DNA of 64,000 nucleotides from Magnetococcales bacterium WMHbin3. GTDB lineage: Bacteria; Pseudomonadota; Magnetococcia; Magnetococcales; Magnetaquicoccaceae. Numbering within the stretch: position 1 is the first letter of the stretch; every line of letters begins with the position of its first letter. Below the pieces are notes generated by a model. The model did no database searches, had not been told where the DNA came from, and saw only the letters and a list, made by a program, of their open reading frames with translations. The stretch spans positions 1-64,000 of the forward strand of contig PDZX01000007.1 in NCBI GenBank assembly GCA_002753185.1, given 5' to 3'. This document shows, piece after piece, positions 18,213 through 33,933 of this stretch. A program made the position numbers and the translations under genes.

Positions 18213-18902
18213 ATGGCAAAGCACGGAAAACGGATCAGAGCACTGATCGAGGGATTGGACCGTATTCAACTGCACGGTCTTGACGACGCCCTGCGTATGG
18301 TCAAGGAAAAAGGAAACGCCAAGTTCGACGAAACCGTGGAGGTGGCGGTCAATCTGGGGGTGGATCCCCGGCATGCCGATCAGATGGTGCGCGGCACCGT
18401 CGAACTCCCCCATGGCACCGGCAAGACCGTGCGTATCCTGGCCTTCGCCAAGGGCGAAAAGATCAAGGAGGCCGAGGAGGCCGGCGCCGATTACGTCGGC
18501 TCCGACGAACTGGTCGAGAAGATCCAGGGCGGCTGGCTCGATTTCGACCGGGTGGTCGCCTGCCCCGACGTGATGGGCGTGGTCGGCAAACTCGGCCGCA
18601 TCCTCGGTCCCAGAGGGCTGATGCCCAACCCGAAACTCGGCACCGTCACCTTCGACATGGCCGGCGTTATCAAGTCCATCAAGGCCGGTCAGGTGGCCTT
18701 CCGGGTGGAGAAGGCGGGTATCGTCCATGCGGGCATCGGCAAGATCTCCTTTCCGGTGGAAAACCTCGCCGATAACTGTCGCGCCCTGGTCGGACAACTC
18801 AAGAAACAGCGTCCCACGGTGATCAAGGGGACCTATATAAAGCGCATCACCCTCTCCTCGACCATGGGACCCGGCATTCGGGTGGATACCCATTCGGTTT
18901 GA
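18213..18902 (+). CDS. rplA: 50S ribosomal protein L1
   Basis: 229 aa protein of the L1 stalk, which moves deacylated tRNA out of the E site. The signature [19 protein letters not shown] lies at about residues 128-146 in the second domain. The length is typical. In related bacteria it also represses the rplKA mRNA; I cannot prove its binding site here. It is followed by the L10 leader region rather than directly by rplJ. Confidence 0.98.
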   Translation: MAKHGKRIRALIEGLDRIQLHGLDDALRMVKEKGNAKFDETVEVAVNLGVDPRHADQMVRGTVELPHGTGKTVRILAFAKGEKIKEAEEAGADYVGSDELVEKIQGGWLDFDRVVACPDVMGVVGKLGRILGPRGLMPNPKLGTVTFDMAGVIKSIKAGQVAFRVEKAGIVHAGIGKISFPVENLADNCRALVGQLKKQRPTVIKGTYIKRITLSSTMGPGIRVDTHSV

Positions 18903-18924
18903 CGGCGAGGTCGCACGGTTTTTT

Positions 18925-19040
18925 GCGTCCTAGACAGTGGGTGGAGGGGTGGTGCTTCCCTCCTTAATGGTCCCTTTGGACCGGCCCACCGAGACCAGAA
19001 GGAACCAGACTGGCACTCCTTTGTGGTTGCGGACATCGTG
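18925..19040 (+). ncRNA. L10 leader (autoregulatory mRNA element before rplJ)
   Basis: The 176-bp gap between rplA and rplJ contains a structured sequence with the hallmarks of the proteobacterial L10 leader. These are cctagacagtgggtgga near the start, a central arm, and ccgagaccagaagg on the far side. In known cases the L10-(L12)4 complex binds this RNA and represses rplJL translation. Boundaries are approximate and rest on pattern recognition only. Confidence 0.6.
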
Positions 19041-19078
19041 ATTGACAAACCCATCAGCCAAGGAAAGGAGAAGAGTCG

Positions 19079-19606
19079 GTGAAACAAACCGAAAAATCGG
19101 AAATTATTCAGGAAGTCCAGGCGAGTCTGGCCCGCGCTGAGGTGGCCATCGCGACCCACAACCTCGGTATGAGCGTGGCGGTCATGACCAAGCTGCGTCG
19201 CGAAATGCGCGCCGTGGGCGCCGAACTGCGGGTGGTCAAGAACACCTTGACCATACGGGCCATCCAAGGCTCGAAGTTCCAGCCCCTGGAAAAGGTCCTC
19301 ACCGGCCCCACCGTGCTGGCCTTCTCCAAGGACCCGGTGGCCCCGGCCAAGGTGCTGACCGATTTCGCGCGCAAATCCCCGCAACTGGTCATTCAGGGGG
19401 GGGTCCTCAATGGGACCTTCATGACGCCCCAGGAGATCATCGAACTCTCCAAGCTTCCCTCCAAGGAGGTGCTGTTGGCTCGTCTTCTGGGTACCCTGAT
19501 GGCCCCGGTGCAGGGGATCGTGGGCGTGCTTTCGGCGGTCCCCGCCGGATTCGTCCGCGTCCTCGACGGCATCCGCGAAGCCAAGGAAAAACAACAGGCC
19601 GCATGA
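19079..19606 (+). CDS. rplJ: 50S ribosomal protein L10
   Basis: 175 aa base of the L7/L12 stalk. The N-terminal RNA-binding domain is followed by a C-terminal helix that carries L12 dimers. The start is GTG 19079 (MKQTEKSEIIQEV), with AAGGAG about nine bases upstream. The core motif RVVKNTLTIRAI lies at about residues 52-63. It is preceded by a putative L10 leader, so feedback control by L10/L12 is likely. rplL follows 99 bp downstream. Confidence 0.97.
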   Translation: MKQTEKSEIIQEVQASLARAEVAIATHNLGMSVAVMTKLRREMRAVGAELRVVKNTLTIRAIQGSKFQPLEKVLTGPTVLAFSKDPVAPAKVLTDFARKSPQLVIQGGVLNGTFMTPQEIIELSKLPSKEVLLARLLGTLMAPVQGIVGVLSAVPAGFVRVLDGIREAKEKQQAA

Positions 19607-19705
19607 CGCGGTTCCCATGGACCGCCGCCGGGTGGCTCGCGGTTCGGAGTATCTTTCAACCATCGCGCGCTCTCCTGGCGCGCCTTTGATATCGGAGAAT
19701 GTAAT

Positions 19706-20086
<381 letters not shown>

Positions 20087-20112
20087 TTCCGGCATTACCG
20101 CAACGAACCGTA

Positions 20113-20153
20113 CCCGCCATCCCCCGCGCGCCGCGCGGATGGGGGATGGCGGG
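20113..20153 (+). terminator. Perfect 13-bp hairpin between rplL and rpoB (attenuator or processing site)
   Basis: CCCGCCATCCCCC (20113-20125) pairs perfectly with GGGGGATGGCGGG (20141-20153), and the loop can form a further GCGC stem. It is followed by aaacttctttt, not a clean U-run. In E. coli this same gap holds a partial attenuator and an RNase III site. By position this hairpin could reduce rpoBC expression relative to rplJL or be cleaved. Confidence 0.65.
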
Positions 20154-20191
20154 AAACTTCTTTTCCAAAACAGATCGCTCCAGGAGTTTCG

Positions 20192-23100
20192 ATGGCACTC
20201 TCGTTTACTGAAAAGAAAAGGCTGCGCAAGAATTTTGGCCGTATTCCGACCATCATCGACATTCCCAACCTGATCGCGATTCAGACCCTGTCATTTCAGC
20301 GCTTTTTGCAAGAGGAAGTCGAGCCGGATCATCGGCGTGACATGGGCCTGCACGGTGTCTTCCTGTCGGTGTTCCCCATCCAGGACTACTCCGGAACCAT
20401 CAGCCTGGAGTACGTCCGTTACCTGCTCGGCGAACCCAAGTACGAAGTGGACGAGTGTCTGCAGAGGGGCATGACCTTCTCCGCCCCCCTGAAGGTGACC
20501 TTCCGCCTGGTGATCTGGGACGAGAACGAGGATGCCGGTACCAAGTCCGTGCGCGAAATCAAGGAGCAGGAGGTCTATCTGGGCGAAATGCCCCTGATGA
20601 CCGCCACCGGCACCTTCATCGTCAATGGTACCGAGCGGGTGATTGTCTCCCAGATGCACCGTTCGCCTGGGGTCTTCTTCGACCACGACAAGGGCAAATC
20701 CCATTCCAGCGGCAAACTGCTCTTCTCGGCGCGGGTGATTCCCTATCGCGGTTCCTGGCTCGACTTCGAGTTCGACCCCAAGGATATCGTCTACGCCCGC
20801 ATCGACCGGCGCCGGAAACTGCCGGTCACCACACTGCTGCGCGCCATGGGGATGTCCGGGGAGGAGATCCTCAACCGTTTCTACGACTCCGAGCAGTTCC
20901 GCAAGCAGGGCGTGGTGTGGGAAAAGCGGCTGGACCTGGAGCGCCTCATGGGGAGCCGTTTCAATTACGCCATCGTCGATCCCGCCACCGGCGAGGAGTT
21001 GGTCCCCGCCAAGCGCAAAATTTCCGCGCGTGCGGTCAAGCGGGTTCAGCAGTTGGGTCTGGAGTGGCTGCCGGTTCCCACCGAGGACCTGATCGGACGC
21101 TACGTCTCCCACGACATGCACAACAACTCCGGCGATCTGATTGCCGAGGCTGGTACCGAAATCACCGAGGATCTGCTCAACATCTTCGACGAAGCCGGAA
21201 TCAAGCAGTTCGACATGCTGTTCATCGACTACACCACAGTCGGTCCCTATCTGCGCAACACCATGAGCCTGGACAAGAACCAGACCACGGACGACGCGCT
21301 GATCGACATCTACCGCATGATGCGTCCGGGCGAACCGCCTACCATCGACGCGGCCACGGCCTTGTTCAACAATCTCTTCTTCAATCCGGAACGCTACGAC
21401 CTGTCGTCCGTGGGCCGCATGAAGATGAATCGTCGGCTCGACATCGATTGCGACCTGAACATCCGGGTCCTGCGCAAGGAGGACATCATCGGCGTGGTGT
21501 CGATCCTGCTCAAGCTCAAGGATGGCCACGGCAAGGTGGACGACATCGACCACCTGGGCAACCGTCGTGTCCGTTCGGTGGGCGAACTTTTGGAAAATCA
21601 GGTGCGTGTCGGTCTGGTGCGCATGGAGCGGGCGATCCGCGAGCGGATGTCCTCCACCGACTCCGACACCCTGATGCCTCATGACATCCTCAACTCCAAG
21701 CCTTTTTCGGCGGTCATCCGGGAGTTCTTCGGCTCCAGTCAGCTCTCCCAATTCATGGACCAGACCAATCCCCTCTCCGAGATCACCCACAAGCGCCGCC
21801 TGTCGGCCCTGGGTCCGGGAGGCATGACCCGCGAGCGGGCCGGCTTCGAGGTGCGCGACGTTCATCCCACCCACTATGGCCGCATCTGCCCCATCGAGAC
21901 CCCGGAAGGTCCGAACATCGGTCTGATCAACAGCCTCTCCACCTATGCCCGCATCAACGAATTCGGCTTTATCGAAAGCCCCTATCGCCGGGTGAGTGCG
22001 GGTGAGGTGACCGACGAAGTGGATTACCTCTCCGCCATCGAGGAGGAGAACTTCGTCATCGCCCAGGCCAACGCCCAACTGGACCGTCAGGGTCGTTTCA
22101 CCGGCGAGATCATCCAGTGCCGCTACAACCTGGAGTTCACGGTGTCGGAACCCAACCGCATCGAATACATGGACGTCTCGCCCAAGCAGATCGTCTCGGT
22201 GGCGGCCGCGCTCATCCCCTTTTTGGAGAACGACGACGCCAACCGCGCCCTGATGGGTTCCAACATGCAGCGGCAGGCCGTGCCCCTCATCAAGACCGAT
22301 GCCCCGCTGGTGGGCACCGGCATGGAGGCGGTGGTGGCCAGGGACTCCGGCGTGGCCATCGTGGCCAAGCGTACCGGAATCGTGGACGAGGTGGAGGCGG
22401 GACGGATCATCATCAAGGCCGATGACGAACCGGGCGCTACCGAACCCGGCGTGGACATCTACAATCTGATGAAGTTCGAGCGCTCCAACCAGAACACCTG
22501 CATCAACCAGATGCCCCTGGTGCGGGCCGGCGAGCGGGTGCATAAGGGCGACATCATCGCCGACGGTCCCAGCACCCAACTGGGCGAACTGGCCCTTGGT
22601 CGCAACGTGCTGGTGGCCTTCATGCCCTGGAACGGCTACAACTTCGAGGACTCCATCCTCATCTCCGAACGGTTGGTGCAAGACGATGTCTTCACCTCCA
22701 TCCACATCGAGGAGTTCGAGGTGATGGCCCGCGACACCAAGCTGGGGGCCGAGGAGATCACCCGTGACATGCCCAACGTGGGCGAGGACGCCCTGCGCAA
22801 TCTGGACGAATCCGGTATCATTTATGTCGGTGCCGAGGTCAAGGCTGGCGACATCCTGGTCGGCAAGGTGACCCCCAAGGGCGAAACCCAGTTGACCCCG
22901 GAAGAGAAACTCCTGCGCGCCATCTTCGGCGAGAAGGCCTCGGACGTGCGCGACACCTCCTTGCGTCTGCCTCCGGGGGTTGCGGGCACGGTGGTGGACG
23001 TGCGGGTTTTTTCGCGGCGCGGACTGGAAAAGGACGACCGCGCCAAGCAGATCGACCGGGACGAGATCGAACGGCTGCGCAAGGACATGGGCGCGGAGCG

Positions 23101-24280
23101 CCGCATCATCGAACTGGACGCCGAGGCGCGCATTCGTGCCCTGATGGTGGGCAAGACCGCGCGGGGCGGGGGAGGGGTTTCCTCCGGTGATGTGATCACC
23201 GATGCCATGCTCAATCAGCTCGGCCCACGCAAGTGGGACTCTATCGTCCTGGACGACGATGCGGTGACGCAGCAGATCGAGGGGATTCGCGAGCACGTCG
23301 AAAAGGCCGCCACCCGTCTGCGCAAGCGTTTCGAAAGCAAGGTGGAAAAACTCGAACGGGGGGATGACCTTCCGCCGGGCGGGCTGAAGATGGTCAAGGT
23401 CTACATCGCGGTCAAGCGCAAGCTGCAGCCGGGCGACAAAATGGCGGGCCGTCATGGCAACAAGGGCGTCATCTCCAAGATCAATCCGGTCGAGGACATG
23501 CCCCATCTGGAGGATGGCACCACGGTGGATATCGTCCTCAATCCGCTGGGCGTGCCGTCACGCATGAACGTGGGTCAGATCCTGGAAACCCATCTCGGCT
23601 GGGCTGCCAAGGGGATGGGCAAGCGCATCGGCGAGGCGTTGGACGCCTACCGACGCCAGCAGGCCGACATGGAGCAGCTGCGCGAATTGCTCTCTCAGGT
23701 CTACACCAATCCGCGCCAGTCCAGGGCGATCAAGACCCTGACCGACGAGGAGATCGTCACCCTCTCCTCCAATCTGCGCGATGGCGTGCCCACCGCCACC
23801 CCGGTCTTCGACGGGGCCACGGAAAAGGACATCGCCGAACTCCTGGAAAAGGCGCAGCATCCCAAGTCCGGTCAGGTGCAGCTCATCGACGGTCGCACCG
23901 GCGAACCGTTCGACCGTCTGGTGACGGTTGGTTACATCTACATGCTGAAACTGCATCACCTGGTGGACGACAAGATCCATGCCCGCTCCATTGGTCCCTA
24001 CTCCCTGGTCACCCAGCAACCTCTGGGTGGCAAGGCCCAGTTCGGCGGCCAGCGTTTCGGGGAGATGGAGGTGTGGGCGCTGGAGGCGTATGGCGCCGCC
24101 TATACGCTCCAGGAGATGCTGACGGTCAAGTCCGACGACGTCGCGGGCCGCACCAAGATCTACGAGTCCATCGTCAAGGGCGATGACACGTTCGATGCCG
24201 GGATCCCGGAATCGTTCAACGTGTTGATCAAGGAGTTGCAATCCTTGGCGCTGGACGTGGAACTGAAAACTGCGGAATAG
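20192..24280 (+). CDS. rpoB: DNA-directed RNA polymerase subunit beta
   Basis: 1362 aa subunit forming one half of the RNA polymerase active cleft. The rifampicin-pocket segment ([20 protein letters not shown], from about residue 512) follows the E. coli pattern, with no obvious resistance-type change. The C-terminal motif [20 protein letters not shown] is at about residue 1283. The start is ATG 20192 ([13 protein letters not shown]), with AGGAG about ten bases before. It is transcribed with rplJL upstream and rpoC 20-34 bp downstream. Confidence 0.99.
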   Translation: MALSFTEKKRLRKNFGRIPTIIDIPNLIAIQTLSFQRFLQEEVEPDHRRDMGLHGVFLSVFPIQDYSGTISLEYVRYLLGEPKYEVDECLQRGMTFSAPLKVTFRLVIWDENEDAGTKSVREIKEQEVYLGEMPLMTATGTFIVNGTERVIVSQMHRSPGVFFDHDKGKSHSSGKLLFSARVIPYRGSWLDFEFDPKDIVYARIDRRRKLPVTTLLRAMGMSGEEILNRFYDSEQFRKQGVVWEKRLDLERLMGSRFNYAIVDPATGEELVPAKRKISARAVKRVQQLGLEWLPVPTEDLIGRYVSHDMHNNSGDLIAEAGTEITEDLLNIFDEAGIKQFDMLFIDYTTVGPYLRNTMSLDKNQTTDDALIDIYRMMRPGEPPTIDAATALFNNLFFNPERYDLSSVGRMKMNRRLDIDCDLNIRVLRKEDIIGVVSILLKLKDGHGKVDDIDHLGNRRVRSVGELLENQVRVGLVRMERAIRERMSSTDSDTLMPHDILNSKPFSAVIREFFGSSQLSQFMDQTNPLSEITHKRRLSALGPGGMTRERAGFEVRDVHPTHYGRICPIETPEGPNIGLINSLSTYARINEFGFIESPYRRVSAGEVTDEVDYLSAIEEENFVIAQANAQLDRQGRFTGEIIQCRYNLEFTVSEPNRIEYMDVSPKQIVSVAAALIPFLENDDANRALMGSNMQRQAVPLIKTDAPLVGTGMEAVVARDSGVAIVAKRTGIVDEVEAGRIIIKADDEPGATEPGVDIYNLMKFERSNQNTCINQMPLVRAGERVHKGDIIADGPSTQLGELALGRNVLVAFMPWNGYNFEDSILISERLVQDDVFTSIHIEEFEVMARDTKLGAEEITRDMPNVGEDALRNLDESGIIYVGAEVKAGDILVGKVTPKGETQLTPEEKLLRAIFGEKASDVRDTSLRLPPGVAGTVVDVRVFSRRGLEKDDRAKQIDRDEIERLRKDMGAERRIIELDAEARIRALMVGKTARGGGGVSSGDVITDAMLNQLGPRKWDSIVLDDDAVTQQIEGIREHVEKAATRLRKRFESKVEKLERGDDLPPGGLKMVKVYIAVKRKLQPGDKMAGRHGNKGVISKINPVEDMPHLEDGTTVDIVLNPLGVPSRMNVGQILETHLGWAAKGMGKRIGEALDAYRRQQADMEQLRELLSQVYTNPRQSRAIKTLTDEEIVTLSSNLRDGVPTATPVFDGATEKDIAELLEKAQHPKSGQVQLIDGRTGEPFDRLVTVGYIYMLKLHHLVDDKIHARSIGPYSLVTQQPLGGKAQFGGQRFGEMEVWALEAYGAAYTLQEMLTVKSDDVAGRTKIYESIVKGDDTFDAGIPESFNVLIKELQSLALDVELKTAE

Positions 24281-24314
24281 GTACCAGAACGACACTGTAT
24301 TGGAGAGCGCGGAC

Positions 24315-28448
<4,134 letters not shown>

Positions 28449-28494
28449 TGCTGGAAAAAAATGCATTTTTCCCCATTTTGTGCATTATTATGAA

Positions 28495-28524
28495 TTGACA
28501 AACAGGGGCGGATGCGGTTAGGAT
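28495..28524 (+). promoter_or_regulatory. Sigma-70 promoter for the rpsL (str) operon
   Basis: TTGACA (28495-28500), an 18-base spacer and TAGGAT (28519-28524) lie 126 bp before rpsL. Upstream at 28453-28472 a weak AT-rich hairpin may mark partial termination after rpoC. A fresh promoter here would separate rpoBC from rpsL-rpsG-fusA-tuf. Confidence 0.75.
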
Positions 28525-28649
28525 AGTGGGCTTAGGTGGTTGGACGGAAGTCGCGGTGGTGGGAGTAAAAAAAGTTCTGAAACTCCTTTACCTGGCCGCA
28601 AAAAAGGGCTAGAATCTTCGGATGAATGGTTTGTTGGAGTGAGATCGTA

Positions 28650-29021
28650 ATGCCGACAGTGAATCAACTTGTTCGTTTCGGACGTAAGACGGTCAAGAAA
28701 AAGACCAACGTCCCAGCTATGCAAGCCTGCCCTCAAAAACGGGGGATTTGCACTCGCGTTTACACGACGACGCCAAAAAAGCCGAACTCGGCGCTGCGCA
28801 AAGTTGCTCGCGTTCGTTTGACGAACGGCCATGAAGTGACGGTGTACATTCCGGGTGAAAGCCACAATCTGCAAGAACACGCTGCTGTGCTGGTGCGCGG
28901 CGGGCGTGTGAAGGACCTTCCGGGCGTGCGGTACCACATCATCCGTGGCACGCTGGATACTCAGGGGGTCAAGAATCGCAAGCAAGGTCGTTCCAAGTAT
29001 GGCGCCAAACGGCCCAAATAA
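28650..29021 (+). CDS. rpsL: 30S ribosomal protein S12
   Basis: 123 aa protein of the decoding centre. The loop [12 protein letters not shown] (about residues 39-50) carries lysine at the position tied to streptomycin resistance, so the sensitive form is present. KDLPGVRYH holds the aspartate that is often methylthiolated. ATG 28650 is the family start (MPTVNQLVR); an ATG at 28626 would add eight foreign residues. The sequence GESHNLQEH has Ser where most proteins have Gly. Confidence 0.98.
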   Translation: MPTVNQLVRFGRKTVKKKTNVPAMQACPQKRGICTRVYTTTPKKPNSALRKVARVRLTNGHEVTVYIPGESHNLQEHAAVLVRGGRVKDLPGVRYHIIRGTLDTQGVKNRKQGRSKYGAKRPK

Positions 29022-29059
29022 GGAACTGGTCCATTTATTCGCAGGCAGGAGCAGTAGGG

Positions 29060-29530
29060 ATGTCCAGAAGGCGCGACGTTCAACAAAGGGAAGTAATCGG
29101 CGATCCGGTTTACGGGGATCTGCTGGTAGCCAAGTTCATGAACTGTCTGATGAAGGATGGCAAGAAAGCCCTGGCCGAGCGTCTCTTCTACGGCGCCCTG
29201 GACACGGTTGGCGAGCGCACCAAGGATGATCCTCTCAAGATCTTCAAGGAAGCCATCGACAACGTGCGGCCCACTGTTGAGGTTCGCTCCCGTCGTGTGG
29301 GTGGTGCTACTTATCAGGTTCCGGTAGAGGTGCGTCCCAGCCGTCGTCAGACTCTGGCGATCCGTTGGCTGATCAAGTACGCCCGTGACCGTGGCGAAAA
29401 AACCATGCGTGAGCGCCTGGCGGCAGAGTTGATGGATGCTGCTAATGGTCGTGGCACCACGGTCAAGAAAAAGGACGATACCCACCGCATGGCCGAGGCC
29501 AACAAGGTCTTCGCTCATTATCGGTGGTAA
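29060..29530 (+). CDS. rpsG: 30S ribosomal protein S7
   Basis: 156 aa primary binder of the 16S rRNA 3-prime domain, contacting E-site tRNA. Family start [20 protein letters not shown] and the conserved [11 protein letters not shown] segment at about residues 81-91 are present. It is 38 bp after rpsL and 33 bp before fusA in the str operon. S7 represses this operon in E. coli; no matching site was identified here. Confidence 0.98.
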   Translation: MSRRRDVQQREVIGDPVYGDLLVAKFMNCLMKDGKKALAERLFYGALDTVGERTKDDPLKIFKEAIDNVRPTVEVRSRRVGGATYQVPVEVRPSRRQTLAIRWLIKYARDRGEKTMRERLAAELMDAANGRGTTVKKKDDTHRMAEANKVFAHYRW

Positions 29531-29563
29531 GAGATACGGAACGATTCGGACAGGTGAAGTCAA

Positions 29564-31645
29564 GTGTCTAGAGATATACCAATCTCGCGAGTGCGCAACA
29601 TCGGCATTATGGCGCATATCGATGCCGGTAAGACCACGGTGACCGAGCGCATCCTGTACTACACTGGGCGTTCGCACAAGCTCGGCGAAGTGCATGAAGG
29701 CACTGCCACCATGGACTGGATGGAGCAGGAGCAGGAGCGTGGCATCACGATCACTTCGGCGGCCACCACCTGTTTTTGGTCGGATCATCGGATCAATATC
29801 ATCGACACCCCCGGTCACGTGGACTTCACCATTGAGGTGGAGCGATCCCTGAGGGTGCTGGATGGCGCGGTGGCGGTTTTCTGCTCGGTGGGTGGTGTAC
29901 AGCCCCAGTCGGAAACGGTTTGGAAGCAGGCCGACCGCTATGGAGTGCCGCGCATCGCCTTCGTAAACAAGATGGATCGCATGGGTGCCGATTTTCCCCG
30001 TGTCCTGACCATGATCAAGGATCGGTTGCGCGCCAAGGCCGTGCCGATCCAGTGGCCCATCGGCTCGGAAGAGACCTTCCGGGGTATGGTGGACCTGGTG
30101 AGCCGCAAGGCCTATATGTTCGACGACGAGTCCCTGGGCGCCCGTTTCGACGTGTGCGAAGTGCCGGACTCGATGCTGGACAAGGTCAACGAGTTGCGCG
30201 AGTTCATGCTGGAGACCGCGCTTGAGCAGGACGACGCCCTGATGGAGCGTTATCTTGAGGGTGGGGCGATCACCGAGGCGGAATTGCGCTCCTGTATTCG
30301 CAAAGGTGTCCTTACCAACTCTTTTGTGCCGGTGATGTGCGGTTCGGCCTTCAAGAACAAGGGGGTGCAAGCCTTGTTGGATGCGGTGGTGGCCTACTTC
30401 CCCTCGCCGGATGATATTTCGTCCGTGCAAGGGATCAAGGCCATGGACGACCCCACCCCGGACAGCCGGGAAGCCAAGGATACCACGCCGTTCTCGGCAT
30501 TGGCCTTTAAGATCATGTCCGACCCCTTTGTGGGTTCGTTGACCTTCTTCCGGGTTTATTCCGGGGTGTTGACCTCAGGGTCTTATGTGCTGAATCCGGG
30601 CAAGGACAAGAAGGAACGGATCGGGCGCATCATGCTGATGCATGCCAACAAGCGCGAGGACGTCAAGGAAGTACGCACCGGCGATATCGCCGCAGCGGTT
30701 GGACTCAAGAGCACCACCACAGGCGATACCCTGTGCGATCCGGCCAAGCCGATCGTCCTGGAAAAGATGACCTTTCCGGAACCGGTGATCTCCATCGCCA
30801 TTGAGCCGAAGACCAAGGCCGACCAGGAGAAGATGGGTCTGGCCCTGGGACGTCTGGCGCAGGAGGATCCGTCCTTCCGCGTGGCGGTGGACCCGGAGAC
30901 CAATCAGACCATCATTTCCGGCATGGGGGAACTCCATCTGGAGATCCTGGTGGACCGGATGATGCGCGAGTTCAAGGTGGAGGCCAACGTGGGCAAGCCC
31001 CAGGTGGCCTATCGCGAGACGATCACCAAGAAGGTGGAGTCGGAAGGGAAGTTTGTGCGGCAGTCGGGTGGTCGTGGTCAGTTCGGCCATGTCTGGTTGC
31101 GCATCGAGCCGCGTGAGCCGGGCATGGGTTTCGAGTTCCTCGACGAGATCAAGGGTGGCATTGTACCGCGTGAGTATATCTCCGCTGTGGGCAAGGGCGC
31201 GGAAGAGGCCCTGCAGAGCGGGGTAGTGGCGGGATTCCCCATGGTGGATGTGTCGGTGGCCCTGTACGACGGCTCTTATCATGATGTGGACTCCTCGGAA
31301 ATGGCCTTCAAGATCGCTGCGTCCATGTCGATCAAGGCCGGTTGCGCCAAGGCGGCCCCGGTGCTTCTGGAGCCGATCATGGAGGTGGAGGTTGAGGTTT
31401 CGGAAGCCTTCATGGGGGATATCATCGGCGATTTGAACTCGCGGCGCGGTACGATCTACGGGATGGATGCCGCAGCTGGCAATCAGATCGTCAAGGCCAT
31501 GACCCCGCTGGCGAATATGTTCGGATACGCGACCGATCTGCGGTCCATGACCCAGGGTCGCGCGACGTTTACCATGCAGTTTCATCATTACGAACCGGTG
31601 CCAAAGAGTGTCGCCGACGAGATTGTGGCGAAGGTCAAGGGCTAA
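29564..31645 (+). CDS. fusA: Elongation factor G
   Basis: 693 aa translocase GTPase. The P-loop AHIDAGKTT is at about residues 17-25, switch [10 protein letters not shown] at about 82-89 and NKMDR at about 136. Domains II-V are complete. The start is GTG 29564 ([15 protein letters not shown]), consistent with family length. It lies between rpsG and the second tuf gene, the standard str operon position. Confidence 0.98.
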   Translation: MSRDIPISRVRNIGIMAHIDAGKTTVTERILYYTGRSHKLGEVHEGTATMDWMEQEQERGITITSAATTCFWSDHRINIIDTPGHVDFTIEVERSLRVLDGAVAVFCSVGGVQPQSETVWKQADRYGVPRIAFVNKMDRMGADFPRVLTMIKDRLRAKAVPIQWPIGSEETFRGMVDLVSRKAYMFDDESLGARFDVCEVPDSMLDKVNELREFMLETALEQDDALMERYLEGGAITEAELRSCIRKGVLTNSFVPVMCGSAFKNKGVQALLDAVVAYFPSPDDISSVQGIKAMDDPTPDSREAKDTTPFSALAFKIMSDPFVGSLTFFRVYSGVLTSGSYVLNPGKDKKERIGRIMLMHANKREDVKEVRTGDIAAAVGLKSTTTGDTLCDPAKPIVLEKMTFPEPVISIAIEPKTKADQEKMGLALGRLAQEDPSFRVAVDPETNQTIISGMGELHLEILVDRMMREFKVEANVGKPQVAYRETITKKVESEGKFVRQSGGRGQFGHVWLRIEPREPGMGFEFLDEIKGGIVPREYISAVGKGAEEALQSGVVAGFPMVDVSVALYDGSYHDVDSSEMAFKIAASMSIKAGCAKAAPVLLEPIMEVEVEVSEAFMGDIIGDLNSRRGTIYGMDAAAGNQIVKAMTPLANMFGYATDLRSMTQGRATFTMQFHHYEPVPKSVADEIVAKVKG

Positions 31646-31657
31646 GGGGAACGAGCT

Positions 31658-32848
31658 ATGTCGAAGGCGAAATTTCAAAGAAACAAGCCCCACGTCAATA
31701 TCGGCACGATCGGGCATGTGGACCATGGCAAAACGACTCTGACGGCGGCCATCACCAAGATTTTGGCTACCCGTGGTCTGGCGGAGTTCAAGGCATACGA
31801 TCAGATCGATGCGGCCCCTGAGGAACGGGCACGTGGCATCACCATCTCCACCGCTCATGTGGAGTATGAGACCGATCAGCGCCATTATGCCCATGTGGAC
31901 TGCCCTGGTCACGCCGACTACATCAAGAACATGATCACCGGCGCGGCGCAGATGGACGGCGCCATCCTGGTGGTCTCGGCGGCTGACGGCCCCATGCCGC
32001 AGACCCGTGAGCACATTCTGCTCGCCCGTCAGGTGGGCGTGCCCTCCCTGGTGGTCTTCATGAACAAGGCCGACCAGGTGGATGACCCGGAACTGTTGGA
32101 ACTGGTCGAACTGGAAGTGCGCGAGCTGCTCTCCATGTACGACTTCCCCGGCGACGAGATCCCGATCGTGGTGGGGTCGGCCCTCAAGGCCATGGAAGGA
32201 GATACCGGCCCAATGGGCGCCGGAGCGATCCAGAAGCTTATGGACGCGGTGGATGCCTACATCCCGCAGCCGGAGCGGCCGTTGGACGGTGCCTTCCTGA
32301 TGCCTATCGAGGATGTCTTCACCATCTCCGGGCGCGGTACGGTGGTCACCGGACGTGTAGAGCGCGGTGTCGTCCGCGTCGGCGAGAACGTGTCTATCGT
32401 TGGCATCAAGGCTACGACGAATTCGGTCTGCACCGGGGTGGAAATGTTTCGGAAACTCTTGGATCAGGGCCAGGCCGGTGATAATATCGGGGTTCTCCTG
32501 AGAGGGGTGAAGCGTGAGGATGTGCAGCGCGGCCAGGTGTTGGCCAAACCCAACTCCATCACCCCGCACACCAGGTTCAAGGCGGAGTGCTATATTCTTT
32601 CGAAGGAAGAAGGTGGGCGCCATACGGCGTTCTTCTCCAACTATCGTCCGCAGTTTTATTTTCGTACCACGGATGTCACCGGGGTGCTGAAGCTGCCGGA
32701 AGGGGTGGAGATGGTGATGCCGGGGGATAACATATCCATGGACGTGGAATTGATCGCCCCAATCGCCATGGAAAAGGGTTTGCGGTTCGCCATCCGGGAA
32801 GGTGGGCGGACTGTGGGTGCCGGCGTCGTATCGGAAATCACGTTGTGA
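31658..32848 (+). CDS. tuf: Elongation factor Tu, copy 2
   Basis: 396 aa, with the same GTPase motifs as the first copy. Protein differences are few, for example Gln for His after ETD near residue 75, and the C-terminal VVSEITL instead of VVAEVMA. At DNA level the middle of the two genes is almost identical while both ends carry many silent differences, a sign of gene conversion. It is the last gene of the str operon, 49 bp before rpsJ. Confidence 0.98.
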   Translation: MSKAKFQRNKPHVNIGTIGHVDHGKTTLTAAITKILATRGLAEFKAYDQIDAAPEERARGITISTAHVEYETDQRHYAHVDCPGHADYIKNMITGAAQMDGAILVVSAADGPMPQTREHILLARQVGVPSLVVFMNKADQVDDPELLELVELEVRELLSMYDFPGDEIPIVVGSALKAMEGDTGPMGAGAIQKLMDAVDAYIPQPERPLDGAFLMPIEDVFTISGRGTVVTGRVERGVVRVGENVSIVGIKATTNSVCTGVEMFRKLLDQGQAGDNIGVLLRGVKREDVQRGQVLAKPNSITPHTRFKAECYILSKEEGGRHTAFFSNYRPQFYFRTTDVTGVLKLPEGVEMVMPGDNISMDVELIAPIAMEKGLRFAIREGGRTVGAGVVSEITL

Positions 32849-32897
32849 CGATGGCCTGTGGACGGGCAGCGTTTGGAAGGCGTTGGGTGAACTGGTA

Positions 32898-33206
32898 ATG
32901 GATAATCAGAAGATACGAATCCGGTTGAAAGCGTTTGACCACCGGATACTGGATCAATCCACCGGAGAGATCGTGCAAACGGCGCGCCGCACAGGTGCTG
33001 AAATCCGTGGGCCGATTCCGCTGCCGACGAAGATCGCCCGCTATACGGTGTTGCGCTCGCCGCACGTGGACAAAAAGTCCCGTGAGCAGTTCGAGATCTG
33101 CACCCACAAGCGAGTGATCGACATCATCAACCCGACGCCGCAGACCGTGGACGCCTTGATGAAGCTCGACTTGGCCGCTGGTGTCAACGTCGAGATCAAG
33201 CTCTAG
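32898..33206 (+). CDS. rpsJ: 30S ribosomal protein S10
   Basis: 102 aa protein of the 30S head that also forms the NusB-S10 antitermination complex and contacts NusG. ATG 32898 gives the family start [17 protein letters not shown] longer in-frame ORF overlapping tuf has a non-family N terminus. The conserved segment [13 protein letters not shown] is at about residues 53-65. It is the first gene of the S10 operon; no separate promoter is evident, so transcription probably continues from tuf. Confidence 0.98.
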   Translation: MDNQKIRIRLKAFDHRILDQSTGEIVQTARRTGAEIRGPIPLPTKIARYTVLRSPHVDKKSREQFEICTHKRVIDIINPTPQTVDALMKLDLAAGVNVEIKL

Positions 33207-33240
33207 GCGAGAAGGGTCGCGAAGGAAGAGGATGACGACG

Positions 33241-33882
33241 ATGCGCGCGGGATTGATAGGTCGGAAACTGGGAATGAGCCGGATTTTCACGAGTGACGGC
33301 AAGAGTGTTGCGGTCACCGTGTTGAAGGTCGGTCCCTGCCCGGTGGTCAGGGTTAAGACCGTCGGACAGGATGGTTACGATGCCGTGCAACTGGCATTCG
33401 AGGAGGCGAAGCCCTCACGAGTCAGCAAGCCGGTCAAGGGGGTCTACGCCAAGGCCAACATCGCGCCACACCGGATGCTCAAGGAGTTCCGTGTGGACGA
33501 CGTGGACCAGTATCAGGCGGGAGAGTTTCTCACGCTGGAACGGTTAGAGGCCGGCGCACAGGTGGATGTCACCGGTCGGAGCATTGGCAAGGGGTTTGCC
33601 GGCGGGATGAAGCGTTGGGGATTTCATGGTGGGCGTGGTTCGCACGGCGCGCATCTGACGCATCGCTCCCCTGGTTCCATCGGTCAGTGTCAGACTCCGG
33701 GCCGGGTGTTCAAGAATAAGCGGATGGCCGGACACATGGGTGATGTCCAGGTGACGGTGATGGGACTGACCGTGCAATCCGTGGACCGTGAGCGCAACAT
33801 GTTGGTGCTCAAGGGCAGTGTGCCGGGATCCAAGGGAACGGTGGTCTACATTCGTGACGCAATGAAGCCCGCCAAGAAGTGA
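33241..33882 (+). CDS. rplC: 50S ribosomal protein L3
   Basis: 213 aa early assembly protein near the peptidyl-transferase centre. The start at ATG 33241 (MRAGLIGRKLGM) is favoured by GAAGAGG ending nine bases before it; ATG 33232 is also possible. The central loop GRSIGKGFAGGMKRWGFHGG and the GQCQTPGRVFKNKRMAG segment contain the glutamine that is methylated in E. coli. It is followed 51 bp later by rplD. Confidence 0.96.
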   Translation: MRAGLIGRKLGMSRIFTSDGKSVAVTVLKVGPCPVVRVKTVGQDGYDAVQLAFEEAKPSRVSKPVKGVYAKANIAPHRMLKEFRVDDVDQYQAGEFLTLERLEAGAQVDVTGRSIGKGFAGGMKRWGFHGGRGSHGAHLTHRSPGSIGQCQTPGRVFKNKRMAGHMGDVQVTVMGLTVQSVDRERNMLVLKGSVPGSKGTVVYIRDAMKPAKK

Positions 33883-33933
33883 TCGTGCGGCGGATTGGCA
33901 ATGACCTGGAAATGACCAGTAAGAGTAGGTGCC

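Noticed and set aside
20291-23506. 1071-codon ORF antisense to rpoB, and a 1412-codon ORF antisense to rpoC (24228-28466)
   Set aside because: High-GC codon bias opens the antisense frame; these have no domains and cover essential genes.
28453-28472. Intrinsic terminator after rpoC
   Set aside because: The stem is seven mostly A-T pairs followed by CCC, with no proper U-run; at most a weak signal.
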